The notes under the pieces: generated by a model | Told to the model about the DNA's origin: nothing | Databases searched by the model: none | The model's input: only the letters and a program-made list of their open reading frames with translations | Shown: positions 18,088-27,406 of the stretch, one piece after another | Layout: each line of letters begins with the position of its first letter | How positions within the stretch are numbered: position 1 is the stretch's first letter | Source: Demequina sp. NBRC 110055 | GTDB lineage: Bacteria > Actinomycetota > Actinomycetes > Actinomycetales > Demequinaceae | Length of the DNA stretch: 64,000 nt | NCBI RefSeq assembly: GCF_002090135.1 | Contig: NZ_BBRL01000004.1 | Location: 434,001 to 498,000, forward strand | Direction of reading: 5' to 3' | Translations under genes and position numbers: made by a program

Positions 18088-18104
18088 TGTATCGTTGCGA
18101 TACA
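18088..18104. promoter_or_regulatory. PadR-type operator upstream of padR-ino1
   Basis: TGTATCG-TTG-CGATACA is a perfect inverted repeat with 7-base arms, about 90 bases before padR. A -35/-10-like pair overlaps it (TTCACG, 18 bases, TATCGT), so binding would control the padR-ino1 operon. Binding by the PadR protein is inferred. Confidence 0.65.
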
Positions 18105-18194
18105 ACGCGTTGCTATGGTGGGTCGTCGCCTACCGACGGTAGGCCACGTCACCCAGCCGGAGCATCGGCCCCCCGTACAGCGAAGGAGGAACGC

Positions 18195-18776
18195 ATGGCC
18201 AAGACGGACGTCTTGTCGCTAGCGATCCTCGGCATGCTCGCGGAGCAGCCGTTGCACGGGTACCAGATCCGCAAGCGTCTGGGGGGTGAGCTGGGCCCGT
18301 TCCGAGCCCTCAGCTACGGCAGCCTGTACCCGTGTCTCAAGCGCATGGTCGCGGCCGGGCTCATCGTCGGTGATGCCGAGGACGGCGCGCGCGCGACCGG
18401 CTCGCGCCGCTCACGCATCGCGTACCGACTCACGGACTCGGGCAAGGCGCGACTGAACGACGAGCTGGCTTCCTCCACGGCATCGGCCTGGGACGACGAC
18501 ACCTTCGACGTGCGTTTCGCGCTGTTCACCAAGACCGATTCCGCGACGCGCCTCAGGATTCTCGAGGGCCGCCGCTCGCGCATGTCGGAGCGCATCGAGG
18601 AGATCTCGCAGGGACTGGCGCGCGTGCGCGACCGCCACGACGCCTACACCGCCGAGCTCCAGCGTCACGGCCTCGAGCGGGTGGAGCGCGAGGTCGAGTG
18701 GCTCGACAAGCTCATCGAAAACGAACGATCCGCATCCCGCGGAGAAAAGCACACCGCATCCGCGGATGACAACTAA
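18195..18776 (+). CDS. PadR-family transcriptional regulator
   Basis: 193 residues. The N-terminal winged helix starts [20 protein letters not shown] and continues [10 protein letters not shown], with the wing near [19 protein letters not shown]-terminal coiled region ([19 protein letters not shown]) serves for dimer formation. The ATG at 18195 has AAGGAGG in front. The stop codon overlaps the ribosome-binding site of ino1 (18790), so the two are co-transcribed, as with the PadR-like gene next to ino1 in mycobacteria. It probably controls its own operon in response to an inositol-related signal; the signal is not known. Confidence 0.88.
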   Translation: MAKTDVLSLAILGMLAEQPLHGYQIRKRLGGELGPFRALSYGSLYPCLKRMVAAGLIVGDAEDGARATGSRRSRIAYRLTDSGKARLNDELASSTASAWDDDTFDVRFALFTKTDSATRLRILEGRRSRMSERIEEISQGLARVRDRHDAYTAELQRHGLERVEREVEWLDKLIENERSASRGEKHTASADDN

Positions 18777-18789
18777 GGAGAGATCAAGC

Positions 18790-19881
18790 ATGTCTTCACT
18801 GCGTGTCGCGATCGTCGGCGTGGGTAACTGCGCGACCTCGCTGATTCAGGGCGTCGAGTTCTACAAGAACACGCCCGCCGGCGAGACCGTTCCCGGCCTC
18901 ATGCACGTCCAGTTCGGCGACTACCACATCTCGGACATCGAGTTCGTGGCCGCGTTCGACGTGGACTCGCTCAAGGTCGGCAAGGAACTCGTCGAGGCCA
19001 CCATGGCCTCCGAGAACAACACCATCCAGATCTGCGACGTGCCCAAGACGGACATCCAGGTGCAGCGCGGCGTCACCCTCGACGGCCTGGGCAAGTACTA
19101 CCGCCAGACCATCGTCGAGTCGGACGAGGCCCCCGTCGACGTGGTCCAGGTCCTCAAGGACACCGAGGCCGATGTCCTCGTGTGCTACCTCCCCGTGGGC
19201 TCCGAGGAGGCCGCCAAGTACTACGCGCAGTGCGCGATCGACGCCGGCGTCGCGTTCGTCAACGCCCTGCCCGTGTTCATCGCGTCCGACCCCGAGTGGG
19301 CCAAGAAGTTCGAGGACGCCGGTGTGCCGATCGTCGGCGACGACATCAAGTCGCAGGTGGGCGCCACCATCACGCACCGCGTGATGGCGAAGCTGTTCGA
19401 GGACCGCGGCGTGCGCCTCGACCGCACGTACCAGCTGAACGTCGGCGGCAACATGGACTTCAAGAACATGCTCGAGCGCGAGCGCCTGGAGTCCAAGAAG
19501 GTCTCGAAGACGCAGGCCGTGACCTCCAACCTGACCGGCCCGCTGGGCGGCATTAAGGACGGCCGCGACGTGCACATCGGCCCCTCCGACTACGTCGCCT
19601 GGCTCGACGACCGCAAGTGGGCGTACGTGCGCCTCGAGGGTTCGGCCTTCGGTGAGGTTCCCCTGAACCTCGAGTACAAGCTTGAGGTGTGGGACTCGCC
19701 CAACTCGGCGGGCATCATCATCGACGCGATCCGTGCGGCGAAGATCGCCAAGGACCGCGGCATCGGCGGCCCCATCCTGTCGGCCGCGACCTACTTCATG
19801 AAGTCCCCGCCCGTCCAGATGGAGGACTCGAAGGGCCGTGCCCAGCTCGAGGCCTTCATCGCCGGCGAGGTCGAGCGTTAA
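18790..19881 (+). CDS. ino1: inositol-3-phosphate synthase (actinobacterial type)
   Basis: Converts glucose 6-phosphate to inositol 3-phosphate with bound NAD, the first step toward phosphatidylinositol and mycothiol in actinobacteria. 363 residues, the usual bacterial length. The N-terminal Rossmann motif is [13 protein letters not shown]; conserved blocks include [40 protein letters not shown] and [17 protein letters not shown]. The ATG at 18790 has AAGGAGAG in front. It lies directly downstream of padR. Confidence 0.95.
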   Translation: MSSLRVAIVGVGNCATSLIQGVEFYKNTPAGETVPGLMHVQFGDYHISDIEFVAAFDVDSLKVGKELVEATMASENNTIQICDVPKTDIQVQRGVTLDGLGKYYRQTIVESDEAPVDVVQVLKDTEADVLVCYLPVGSEEAAKYYAQCAIDAGVAFVNALPVFIASDPEWAKKFEDAGVPIVGDDIKSQVGATITHRVMAKLFEDRGVRLDRTYQLNVGGNMDFKNMLERERLESKKVSKTQAVTSNLTGPLGGIKDGRDVHIGPSDYVAWLDDRKWAYVRLEGSAFGEVPLNLEYKLEVWDSPNSAGIIIDAIRAAKIAKDRGIGGPILSAATYFMKSPPVQMEDSKGRAQLEAFIAGEVER

Positions 19882-19936
19882 GCCTTTCATCGGCTAGTCC
19901 CCGGGGCGGATCGCTCGACACGGTCCGCTCAGCACG

Positions 19937-19977
19937 CGAGGCCCGGGTCACCCAGTGTGGGGGTGGCCCGGGCCTCG
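19937..19977. terminator. bidirectional terminator between ino1 and the minus-strand oxidoreductase
   Basis: CGAGGCCCGGG pairs with CCCGGGCCTCG, and TCACCC extends the stem imperfectly. It lies between two convergent genes and can serve both. Confidence 0.8.
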
Positions 19978-19999
19978 TGGTGTCTGCGGGTGGCGCGCC

Positions 20000-20671
20000 C
20001 TAGCGCTCCGTGGCCGCCTGGAGCGCGCGCACCACGGGGGTGTCACCGCTGATGAGTTCCCACTGCTGGCCGATGCTCTCGTCGTGGTCGAGGCTGTCCG
20101 CGATCACGTGGGCGACATCGGCTCGTGGGACGTATGCGCGCTCGACCTCGCTGGCCAACTCGACGAGGCCCGTGGGGGCGTCGTCGGTGAGGCCGCCGGG
20201 GCGAAGAATCGTCCAGTCGAGTCCGGAGTCGCGCAGGGCCGCATCCGCGTCGCGCTTGGCCGCGACATAGGCGGCCCACACGTCTTCCGCGTCGTCGGGC
20301 AAGGGCGCGTCGACTCCGATCGCGCTGACCTGCACGAAGCGCGAAATGCCCGCCAGCTTGGCGCCCTCGATCGACTTGGTCGAGCCCTCCAAGTCGACGG
20401 TGCGCTTACGCTCAATATTGCCGTCGGGACCACCGCCGGCCGCGAAGACGACCGCGTCGCAGCCCTCGAACGCGGCTGCGAAGTCCTCGGCGGTGGAGCT
20501 CTCGATGTCGAGCCGTCGAGGGTGCGTGCCCAGCGCGGCGAGCTCGAGGAGCTGCTCCTCGCTGCGGGCGAGCGGGACCACGTGCTTCCCGCGCCCCACG
20601 AGGATCGGGATGAGTTGAAGGGCCACCTTGCCGTGGCCGCCGACGATGGCAATGCGCTGAGGTGTAGTCAT
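20000..20671 (-). CDS. NAD(P)-binding SDR-like oxidoreductase
   Basis: 223 residues of the atypical short-chain dehydrogenase group (NmrA/YwnB-like). The N-terminus IAIVGGHGKVALQLIPILVG carries the GxxGxxG-type nucleotide loop, slightly altered to GGHGKV. Further on are VVFAAGGGPDG, FVQVSAIGVD and YVAAKRDADAAL, where Tyr-x-x-x-Lys matches the usual catalytic pair, then DWTILRPGGLTDD. A GGAGGG lies just before the ATG. The substrate is not apparent; such proteins often act in stress responses or as redox sensors. Confidence 0.8.
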   Translation of the reverse strand: MTTPQRIAIVGGHGKVALQLIPILVGRGKHVVPLARSEEQLLELAALGTHPRRLDIESSTAEDFAAAFEGCDAVVFAAGGGPDGNIERKRTVDLEGSTKSIEGAKLAGISRFVQVSAIGVDAPLPDDAEDVWAAYVAAKRDADAALRDSGLDWTILRPGGLTDDAPTGLVELASEVERAYVPRADVAHVIADSLDHDESIGQQWELISGDTPVVRALQAATER

Positions 20672-20761
20672 CCCTCCACCATGCCGCGCCCGTGGCGCGA
20701 TTGCACGCGGCGTTCGCCGGGCGCCAAACCGGGAATGCGCTCCGGGACGGGCGTCGCCGGG

Positions 20762-21244
20762 TCAGGCGGGCGGCACGGAACCGGCGGGAGGAGCCTGCTC
20801 ACCCCACGAGGGCGGGGCCGACCGCAGGTGCGCCTTGGGGTCCGGGCCCCACCGGTTCGCTCCGGCCTCGGAGTCGAAGGACGCCATGATGAGCGGCACG
20901 ATGCCGACGCCTGCGAGCACGAGCCACAGCCAGTGGCCCGTCTGGCCCATGTCGTGCAGGCGTCGCGCCCACACCGCGAGGTACGGGATGTACAGCACCA
21001 GCATGCCGATGAGCCACAGCCCGATGGTCACCAGATAGATGCCGATCGCGATGCCCGAGGGGTCCTGACCGTCGCTCGAGCCAGGAACGATCGTGAGGAG
21101 GGCGACGACCATCACGATGAGTCCGCCGCCGAACGCCGCGAGCATCATAAAGAGATAGAACCACCAGAACTCGGAGCGCCGTGCGCGGCCCTCGAAACGA
21201 GAAAAGTTGGCGAAGGCCGAGCGGACGGCATCGGCGAAACCCAT
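20762..21244 (-). CDS. DUF805 membrane protein
   Basis: 160 residues. The amphipathic start MGFADAVRSAFANFSRFEGR and the motif RRSEFWWFYLF are diagnostic of DUF805, followed by three to four membrane helices and the conserved WARRLHDMGQTGHW. The C-terminal tail is Pro/Ala rich. The family is widespread and its role is unknown. Start chosen at 21244, where GGGGG precedes the ATG and the DUF805 signature begins. Confidence 0.88.
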   Translation of the reverse strand: MGFADAVRSAFANFSRFEGRARRSEFWWFYLFMMLAAFGGGLIVMVVALLTIVPGSSDGQDPSGIAIGIYLVTIGLWLIGMLVLYIPYLAVWARRLHDMGQTGHWLWLVLAGVGIVPLIMASFDSEAGANRWGPDPKAHLRSAPPSWGEQAPPAGSVPPA

Positions 21245-21332
21245 GGAGACCCCCTGGTGGAATGCGTGGTGGTGCGCCGGCGCACCGTGAGTCACAGTAC
21301 CGAGGAGCCGCCGCATTCGCGGGGTCTACCCC

Positions 21333-21338
21333 TAGGCT
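21333..21338 (+). promoter_or_regulatory. leaderless -10 box for the MFS transporter
   Basis: TAGGCT ends 7 bases before the GTG at 21345 and no ribosome-binding site is present, so the message is probably leaderless. Confidence 0.5.
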
Positions 21339-21344
21339 TGCCGC

Positions 21345-22640
21345 GTGTCCCTCGCCTCCGACGTCCGCGCACTGTGGCATCTCGCGGGCTTTCGGCGCCT
21401 GACGTACCAGCGGCTGCTGTCTCAGGGTGGCGACGGGATGTTCCAGGTGGGCATCGCGGCCGCGTTCTTCTTCGACCCCACGACGGCGACCAGTCCCGAG
21501 GCGATCGCCACCGGCTTCGCCGTGCTCCTCGCGCCCTTTACCGTCGTGGGCCCCTTCGTGGGTCCGCTCATCGACCGCTGGAAGCGGCAGCGCATCTTGC
21601 TGTTCGGCAACCTGGTGCGCCTCGTGATGGTGGGAGCAATTGTGGCCGCGCTGCTCGCGGACGGCCCCCTGTGGTCGCTGTACGTGCTCGCGCTGCTCGC
21701 GCTGTCCGTCAACCGCTTTTTGCTCGCGTCCATGACCGCCGGCCTGCCGCGCGTGGTCCCCACCGACGAACTCTTGACGGCCAATGCCGTGCTGCCCACC
21801 CTTGGCACCATCGCGGCGGCCGTCGGCGGGGCTGTGGGTGGCGTGGTCACCTTCGTGGCACCACAGGTGTCCGATGCCGGACTCGCCTTTGCGGCGCTGG
21901 TGGGGGCGGGAATTGCGTTCGGCGGCGCGTCCTGGGCCGCCACGCTGCTGGGCCGCGACGAGCTCGGCCCCGCACATCCCCTTGCGAGTGGCGAGGTGGG
22001 TGAGCGGCTGCGCGCCCTGGTGCGTGAGCTGGGCGACGGGATCGGGTATCTCTATCGCCGGCGCACGCCCTTCCACGCGTTGGGGGTCATGTCCGCGCAG
22101 CGCCTGCTGTACGGGCTCATGTTCGTGGCGTCGATCCTCATTTCTCGCTCCGTCCTCGGCGACCCCGACCGGCCCGAGCAGGCGCTCGGTGCCTTCAGCC
22201 TGGTGGTGGGATTTGCCGCGGTCGGCTTTGGCCTCGCGGCGGTCCTCACTCCGATGCTGGGCGCGCGGGTCGAGCGCCAAACCTGGATCCTGTGGTGCCT
22301 GGGCGTGGGCGCCGCCGGCCAGGTGCTGCTGGCGATCTCGAGCGCGCCGTGGGCGCTGCTGGCCGCCGCAGTCATCGTGTCATGTGCCGTCCAGGGCGGC
22401 AAGATCGCGGTCGACACCATCGTGCAACGCGACACCGTCGACGAGTACCGCGGGCGGGCCTTCACGCTGTACGACATGGTCTACAACGTGGCGTTCGTGG
22501 GTGCGGCGGTCATCGCCGGACTCACCCTGCCCGACGACGGATACTCGCGCACGCTCATGCTCGTCGTCGCGCTCGCCTACGGCGCGGTGGCGTTGGTGTA
22601 CGCGCGGGCCCCACGTCAGGCGGCGTCGATCGGCGCCTGA
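21345..22640 (+). CDS. MFS transporter
   Basis: About 431 residues with roughly twelve membrane segments. It starts SLASDVRALWHLAGFRRLTY and has the short loop GPLIDRWKRQRILL, the MFS A-like motif after helix 2. It resembles drug or metabolite exporters of the major facilitator superfamily; no substrate can be assigned. The last 25 bases overlap the 3' end of the next gene, which is on the other strand. Confidence 0.82.
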   Translation: MSLASDVRALWHLAGFRRLTYQRLLSQGGDGMFQVGIAAAFFFDPTTATSPEAIATGFAVLLAPFTVVGPFVGPLIDRWKRQRILLFGNLVRLVMVGAIVAALLADGPLWSLYVLALLALSVNRFLLASMTAGLPRVVPTDELLTANAVLPTLGTIAAAVGGAVGGVVTFVAPQVSDAGLAFAALVGAGIAFGGASWAATLLGRDELGPAHPLASGEVGERLRALVRELGDGIGYLYRRRTPFHALGVMSAQRLLYGLMFVASILISRSVLGDPDRPEQALGAFSLVVGFAAVGFGLAAVLTPMLGARVERQTWILWCLGVGAAGQVLLAISSAPWALLAAAVIVSCAVQGGKIAVDTIVQRDTVDEYRGRAFTLYDMVYNVAFVGAAVIAGLTLPDDGYSRTLMLVVALAYGAVALVYARAPRQAASIGA

Positions 22641-23134
22641 GGCACGCCGGGTCGAGCGATCCTAGCCCGGTGCACGCGCACCGCGAGGATGCCGTTCGCG
22701 ATGGCACCTGCCGCGATCACGACGAGGGCGAGGCTCCACAGCACCTGTGTCGCCGTGACCGTGAGCACCATGACGTAGAGCACGGCGACGATGCCTGGCG
22801 AGGCGATCGCGATGAGGAGCCACGGGCGTCGCCCCCGCCCACGGCCGAGCACATGGGCCCACACGATCACCGCGACGCACAGCGCGGCGAGGATCCCCAA
22901 AATCAGCAGGAAGGACACGTCGTCGGAGGTGGCGCCATCATCGAACTGGCCCACCACGAGGATGCCGAAGAGTGCCGCCGCCGCGAAAGGGCCGGCGATG
23001 AGCCACGTGACAAGCACGAGCGGATAGCGCCGCACCACGGCATCGGCCCGTCGACCGCCTCGCACGACGAGGACCAGGCACACCGAAGCGGCAAGCGCGG
23101 CGAGCATCGGAATCCCCAGGGCAAGGGTCAGCAT
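22616..23134 (-). CDS. hypothetical membrane protein, four helices
   Basis: 172 residues with four to five hydrophobic segments (MLTLALGIPMLAALAASVCL at the N-terminus, then VTWLIAGPFAAAALFGILVV, LLILGILAALCVAVIVW and VAVLYVMVLTVTATQVLW). I do not recognise a family. It is convergent with the MFS gene, overlapping it by 25 bases, and lies downstream of the CCA-adding-enzyme terminator. The start at 23134 is supported by TAGCGT ending 7 bases upstream. Confidence 0.65.
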   Translation of the reverse strand: MLTLALGIPMLAALAASVCLVLVVRGGRRADAVVRRYPLVLVTWLIAGPFAAAALFGILVVGQFDDGATSDDVSFLLILGILAALCVAVIVWAHVLGRGRGRRPWLLIAIASPGIVAVLYVMVLTVTATQVLWSLALVVIAAGAIANGILAVRVHRARIARPGVPQAPIDAA

Positions 23135-23140
23135 GAGCCC

Positions 23141-23146
23141 ACGCTA
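23141..23146 (-). promoter_or_regulatory. leaderless -10 box for the hypothetical membrane protein
   Basis: On the minus strand TAGCGT ends 7 bases before the ATG at 23134, and no ribosome-binding site is visible. Confidence 0.45.
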
Positions 23147-23206
23147 GGCGACGGCGCCCCGGCATGCGCCCTGGTGGCCGAGAATGCGGCTCCACATCGA
23201 GTTTCG

Positions 23207-23232
23207 TGCCGCAAATGTCCACATTTGCGGCA
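23207..23232 (-). terminator. hairpin after the CCA-adding enzyme gene
   Basis: TGCCGCAAATGT and its exact reverse complement are separated by two bases, 10 bases beyond the stop codon on the minus strand. Confidence 0.75.
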
Positions 23233-23241
23233 GGAGAGGGG

Positions 23242-24690
23242 CTAGCGGGAGGCCCACCAGGCGCGTAGTTCGTCGGCCGCGCGTTCCTCGCCCAGCGGCC
23301 CGTGCTCCATGCGCAATTCGAGGAGGAACGTGTACGCCATGCCAATCTCGCGCCCCGGACCGATGCCAAGGATCTCCTGGATCTGGTTGCCGTCCAGGTC
23401 GGGCCGGATCGCGTCGATCTCTTCCTGCTCGCGCAACTCGGCGATGCGGTGCTCGAGGTCGTCATACGCAAACGACAGTCGCTCGGCCTTGCGCTTGTTG
23501 CGCGTCGTCACGTCGGCGCGCGTGAGGCGGTGAAGCCGTTCCAACTGCTCGCCTGCGTCGGTGACATAGCGACGCACCGCCGAGTCGGACCACCGCGCGT
23601 CGGCATAGCCGTGGAATCTCAGGTGCATCTCGACCAGGTGGGTGACCGCCTTCACCGTGTCCTTGTCGAAGCGCAGCTCCTTCAAGCGCTTGCGTGACAT
23701 CTTCGCGCCCACCACCTCGTGGTGATGAAACGAGACGCCGCCACCGGGTTCGTTGCGCTTCGTCGGCGGCTTGCCGATGTCGTGCAGGAGCGCCGCGAGC
23801 CGCAACGTGAGATCAGGCCCCGGCACGGCGCCGTCGGGTCCTGTCTCGAGCGCGATGGCCTGGTCGACCACCGTGAGGGTGTGCTCGTAGACGTCCTTGT
23901 GGTGGTGGTGCTCGTCGACCTCGAGCTTGAGTGCGGGAAGTTCGGGCAGCACGTGAGTGGCGAGGCCAGCGTCGACGAGGGCGGCGAGGCCCGCGCGCGG
24001 GTCCGCGCCCACCAGGAGCTTGCACAACTCGTCGCGCACCCGCTCTGCCGAGACGATCGTGATCCTGTCGGCCAAACGCGCCATCGCCGCAAACGTCGCG
24101 GGCTCGATCTCGAAGCCCAGCTGCGAGGCGAATCGTGCGGCGCGCATCATGCGTAGCGGGTCGTCCGCAAAGGACACGTCGGGCTCGATGGGGGTGCGCA
24201 GCAGCCCACCCGCGAGATCCTCGAGGCCGCCGTGCAGGTCGACCAACTCCTTCGCGGGCAGCCGCACGGCCATCGCGTTGATCGTGAAATCGCGTCGCGC
24301 GAGGTCACCCTCGAGCGCATCGCCGAACGCGACCACGGGCTTGCGGGTCTGGCCGTCGTACTCGTCGGCACGGTAGGTGGTGATCTCGACCATGAGATCC
24401 CCGCGCCGACCCCCGATGGTCCCGAAGTCGCGTCCCACGTCCCACGTCGTCGAGGTCCAGCTCTTCAGGATCCGCTCGGTCTGCTCGGGCCGCGCCGAGG
24501 TGGTCAGGTCCATGTCGGAGCTCGAGCGTCCCAGGAAGGCGTCGCGGACCGGTCCTCCCACCAGGGCGATCTCATGCCCGGCCGCCTCGAAGCGAGCGGC
24601 GAGGTCCAGAATTTCCGGTGGCAACGCGTCCCAGAGAAGTCCGGCGCGCTGGCGCAACACGTCGAGGGAGGGAAGCTGGGGGGTCGTCAC
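23242..24690 (-). CDS. cca: CCA tRNA nucleotidyltransferase
   Basis: Adds or repairs the 3' CCA end of tRNAs; about 482 residues. The nucleotidyltransferase head shows VGGPVRDAFLGRSSSDMDLT, with its two metal-binding Asp, then RRDFTINAMAVRL. The tRNA-binding segment has DDPLRMMRAARFASQLG. An HD domain (ALLHDIGKP; FHHHEVVGAKM) gives the phosphohydrolase activity seen in some family members. The start is the GTG at 24690; the frame extends upstream only across low-complexity sequence. It begins the conserved block cca-NUDIX-DUF6049-murJ, from which it is divergent. Confidence 0.95.
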   Translation of the reverse strand: MTTPQLPSLDVLRQRAGLLWDALPPEILDLAARFEAAGHEIALVGGPVRDAFLGRSSSDMDLTTSARPEQTERILKSWTSTTWDVGRDFGTIGGRRGDLMVEITTYRADEYDGQTRKPVVAFGDALEGDLARRDFTINAMAVRLPAKELVDLHGGLEDLAGGLLRTPIEPDVSFADDPLRMMRAARFASQLGFEIEPATFAAMARLADRITIVSAERVRDELCKLLVGADPRAGLAALVDAGLATHVLPELPALKLEVDEHHHHKDVYEHTLTVVDQAIALETGPDGAVPGPDLTLRLAALLHDIGKPPTKRNEPGGGVSFHHHEVVGAKMSRKRLKELRFDKDTVKAVTHLVEMHLRFHGYADARWSDSAVRRYVTDAGEQLERLHRLTRADVTTRNKRKAERLSFAYDDLEHRIAELREQEEIDAIRPDLDGNQIQEILGIGPGREIGMAYTFLLELRMEHGPLGEERAADELRAWWASR

Positions 24691-24767
24691 AGCATCTATG
24701 GTCCCAGATCCGCCCGCGGGTGCCCCGCCGTGGGGTGCCGGTGCGCCGCGGGTGCGGCCCGGCTCGT

Positions 24768-24773
24768 TAGAGT
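24768..24773 (+). promoter_or_regulatory. leaderless -10 box for the NUDIX-DUF6049-murJ operon
   Basis: TAGAGT ends 7 bases before the ATG at 24780, with no ribosome-binding site in between. Confidence 0.5.
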
Positions 24774-24779
24774 TGGCGC

Positions 24780-25325
24780 ATGTCCCGTCCGCCCGTTCCG
24801 CGCCCCATCCCGGCGCCGCCGCCACCCGGCGGCTCGGCGCTGCGGCGCCGACGTGAGAACGCGGCACACCGGGCGGCGCAGCTCCCGGTGTCGAACGAGA
24901 CCTCCGCGGGCGGGATCGCGATCATGGTGGTCGACGGCGTCGCCTTCGCCGCCTGCATCGGCCGGCGCAACCGGGCCGGCAAGCTCGAATGGTGCCTGCC
25001 CAAGGGCCACATCGAGGGTCAAGAGACTCCGCAGGAGGCCGCCATCCGCGAAGTCGCCGAGGAGACCGGGATCGATGCGGAGATCATCCGCCCCATCGGC
25101 GTGATCGACTACTGGTTTACCGGCGATGACCGTCGTGTGCACAAGGTGGTGCACCACTACCTCCTCGAGGCGAAGGGCGGACGCATCACGACGGAGAACG
25201 ACCCGGATCACGAGGCGGAGGTGGCCGAATGGATCGCGGTATCCGACCTGTGCCAGCGCCTCGCGTTCCCCAACGAGCGCAAGATGGCCCAGGTGGCCGT
25301 CGACCTGCTCGCGATCGAGCCGTGA
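24780..25325 (+). CDS. NUDIX hydrolase
   Basis: 181 residues; hydrolyses a nucleoside diphosphate linked to another group. The NUDIX box starts GHIEGQETPQEAAIREVAEE and continues TGI, with the REVAEE core intact. A Pro/Arg-rich 40-residue leader precedes it. The gene starts a tight operon: its stop overlaps the GTG of the DUF6049 gene. Related NUDIX genes next to cca and murJ are conserved in actinobacteria; the substrate is unknown. Confidence 0.9.
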   Translation: MSRPPVPRPIPAPPPPGGSALRRRRENAAHRAAQLPVSNETSAGGIAIMVVDGVAFAACIGRRNRAGKLEWCLPKGHIEGQETPQEAAIREVAEETGIDAEIIRPIGVIDYWFTGDDRRVHKVVHHYLLEAKGGRITTENDPDHEAEVAEWIAVSDLCQRLAFPNERKMAQVAVDLLAIEP

Positions 25326-27406
25326 TCCGCAGCTTTGCCGCGGCCGCGCTGACGCTCGCGGCGTGTGGCCTGGCGGTGGCGCCCGCCGCAGGCGCGACCG
25401 AGGCGACCGAGCCAGCCGCGGCATCGGCCCTTCCCCTCGCGACCGATGTCGCGGCCCTCGAAGGCCAACTACGTTCCGTGTCGCCAGCGGTGCTACGTGA
25501 CGGGGACGCCCTCACCGCATCGGTGACCGCGCGTAATGGGGGCACCGATCCGCTTGAGGGCGTGCAGGTGGTGGTGTCGCTCACCGATGCCCCGCTTGAG
25601 TCGACTGACGCGCTCGCCACCTTCCTCGACGACCCCGCAGTGGTGGCGACCACCGAGGTTGTGCGTGCCCCAGAGGTGGTCGAGGATCCCGACGCCGCTG
25701 ACCCCGACGCGACCGATCAGGACGCTACCGACGACTCCACTGACGACACGACCGCGGCCGACGGCGCGGCCGACACGGACCCGCTGCCCGGCGCCACCAT
25801 CGAGCCCGGCGCCGCCACCATCCTCACCGCGGAGGCCGACGCCGAGGCGCTCGACCTGCCCGCGGACGAGTGGGGTGTCTATGGCGTCGCGGTCACCCTC
25901 GAGACCCCGGACGGCGAGGTCGTCGTGAGCGCGGGTGCGGTGACGTGGGCCGATGCCGAGGTGCCCGGGGTCGATGTCGCTGTCCTCGCCGTGGCCCAGG
26001 GATCGCCCCTTGAGGTTTCCTCGTCGCTCGCCGACACCGACCTGGACGGCGTCGCGATCGCCGTCGATCCCACCCAGCTCACCAACGCGATGGTCTTCGA
26101 CAACGGCCTGCTCACCCGCGAGGTCCTCCGTCTTCCCGCCGGCGACCCGGACGTCACCTCACTCGCCCACGGCGACGGCGCAGCGCTGTACGAGTTCGCG
26201 GCGCAGCGCCCCAGCGGCGCGAGCGTGCTGCCCCTGTCGGCGATGCCCCTGCTCGCCCCGATGCCGGTGGCGGACACCTCCTCCGTGACCCTCGCTAGCG
26301 AGGCCGGGGCCCTGGCCGCGTTGGCCGGGCCCGGCACGGTGGGGCTCGATTCCCTCGAGTCCACCGTGAATGCGGTCGACGGCGCCTCGGCCCCCCTCAT
26401 CGTCCCCGACCGCGTGCTGACCGAGATTGTGTCGACTGCCGCCGCGGACCCGGCAGTCCCCGGCGTCCTGCTCGCCGCGTCGGCGCTCGGTCAGTCGCAG
26501 GTGATCGTCAGCGTGGGCAGCGAGGGTGCCATCACGCCCAGGACGAGCCGCCTTGTCGAGACCCTGCTCGACGCACCGTGGGTGACGCCGTCCACGATCG
26601 CCGACCTGGCCACGTCCGCCGACCCCGCGCCGGCCGAGCTTCCGGCGACGGCGGGCACGGACGGTGACCTCGCCGCCGAGGACGTCACCGCGCTGGTCGA
26701 CGCCCTGGCCGACCTCACCACGTTCTCGTCCACCGTCGAGCGTCCCGCCGATGCGCTCGACGCATGGGGCGCGGGGCTCGTCGCGGGCGTCACGACCGAG
26801 GCGAGGACAGCATCGGCCCTGCGTGAGGGCTCGTTCAATACGGCCCTCGCGGGGGCACAGGCGACCCTCGGCGCCGTCACCATCGCCGAGGGTTCGGACC
26901 TCAACCTGCTCGCCGATTCGGGCGACGTGCCCATCACGGTGATGAACGCCCTCGACCGCGACGTCACGGTGACCGTCAACATGGACAGCAATTCGCCCAA
27001 CCTGATCGTGGAGTCGTCGCCGACCATCACCGTGGGCGCCGGGCTCGAGGCCACCGCGCTGGTGCCCGTCTCCGCCGTGTCGACCGCCAACGTGACCGTC
27101 GTGGTGGGGGTCGAGAGCCCCGGCGGCGACCTCCTGTCTCCCCTCCAGACCTTCGACATCCGCGTCCGCGCGGATTGGGGCACGGCCGGCGCAGCCGTCT
27201 TCACTGTGCTCTTGGTTCTGCTGATGGCCGCCGGCGTCATCCGCACCATCCGCCGCGGCCGCAAGGACACCAGGCTCGGCCCCTCCGAGGTCCCGCTTGT
27301 GGCGCCCGAGACCGAGCCCGACGGAGACGACCTGACGGTGGCCGATGCCGCAGCTGACGACGCTTCCGCGTCCCCCGACCAGGGTGAGGACACCCGCCGT
27401 GAGTGA
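25322..27406 (+). CDS. DUF6049 secreted, membrane-anchored protein
   Basis: 694 residues. A signal peptide (FAAAALTLAACGLAVAPAAG) is followed by a long extracytoplasmic part, an acidic Asp/Thr/Ala-rich stretch near residues 115-160, and a C-terminal membrane helix (AAVFTVLLVLLMAAGVI) with a cytoplasmic tail. Placement between NUDIX and murJ identifies the DUF6049 family of actinobacteria, thought to belong to cell-envelope assembly. Start GTG 25322 forms a GTGA overlap with the NUDIX stop, and the 3' end overlaps murJ by 8 bases. The biochemical role is unknown. Confidence 0.85.
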   Translation: MIRSFAAAALTLAACGLAVAPAAGATEATEPAAASALPLATDVAALEGQLRSVSPAVLRDGDALTASVTARNGGTDPLEGVQVVVSLTDAPLESTDALATFLDDPAVVATTEVVRAPEVVEDPDAADPDATDQDATDDSTDDTTAADGAADTDPLPGATIEPGAATILTAEADAEALDLPADEWGVYGVAVTLETPDGEVVVSAGAVTWADAEVPGVDVAVLAVAQGSPLEVSSSLADTDLDGVAIAVDPTQLTNAMVFDNGLLTREVLRLPAGDPDVTSLAHGDGAALYEFAAQRPSGASVLPLSAMPLLAPMPVADTSSVTLASEAGALAALAGPGTVGLDSLESTVNAVDGASAPLIVPDRVLTEIVSTAAADPAVPGVLLAASALGQSQVIVSVGSEGAITPRTSRLVETLLDAPWVTPSTIADLATSADPAPAELPATAGTDGDLAAEDVTALVDALADLTTFSSTVERPADALDAWGAGLVAGVTTEARTASALREGSFNTALAGAQATLGAVTIAEGSDLNLLADSGDVPITVMNALDRDVTVTVNMDSNSPNLIVESSPTITVGAGLEATALVPVSAVSTANVTVVVGVESPGGDLLSPLQTFDIRVRADWGTAGAAVFTVLLVLLMAAGVIRTIRRGRKDTRLGPSEVPLVAPETEPDGDDLTVADAAADDASASPDQGEDTRRE

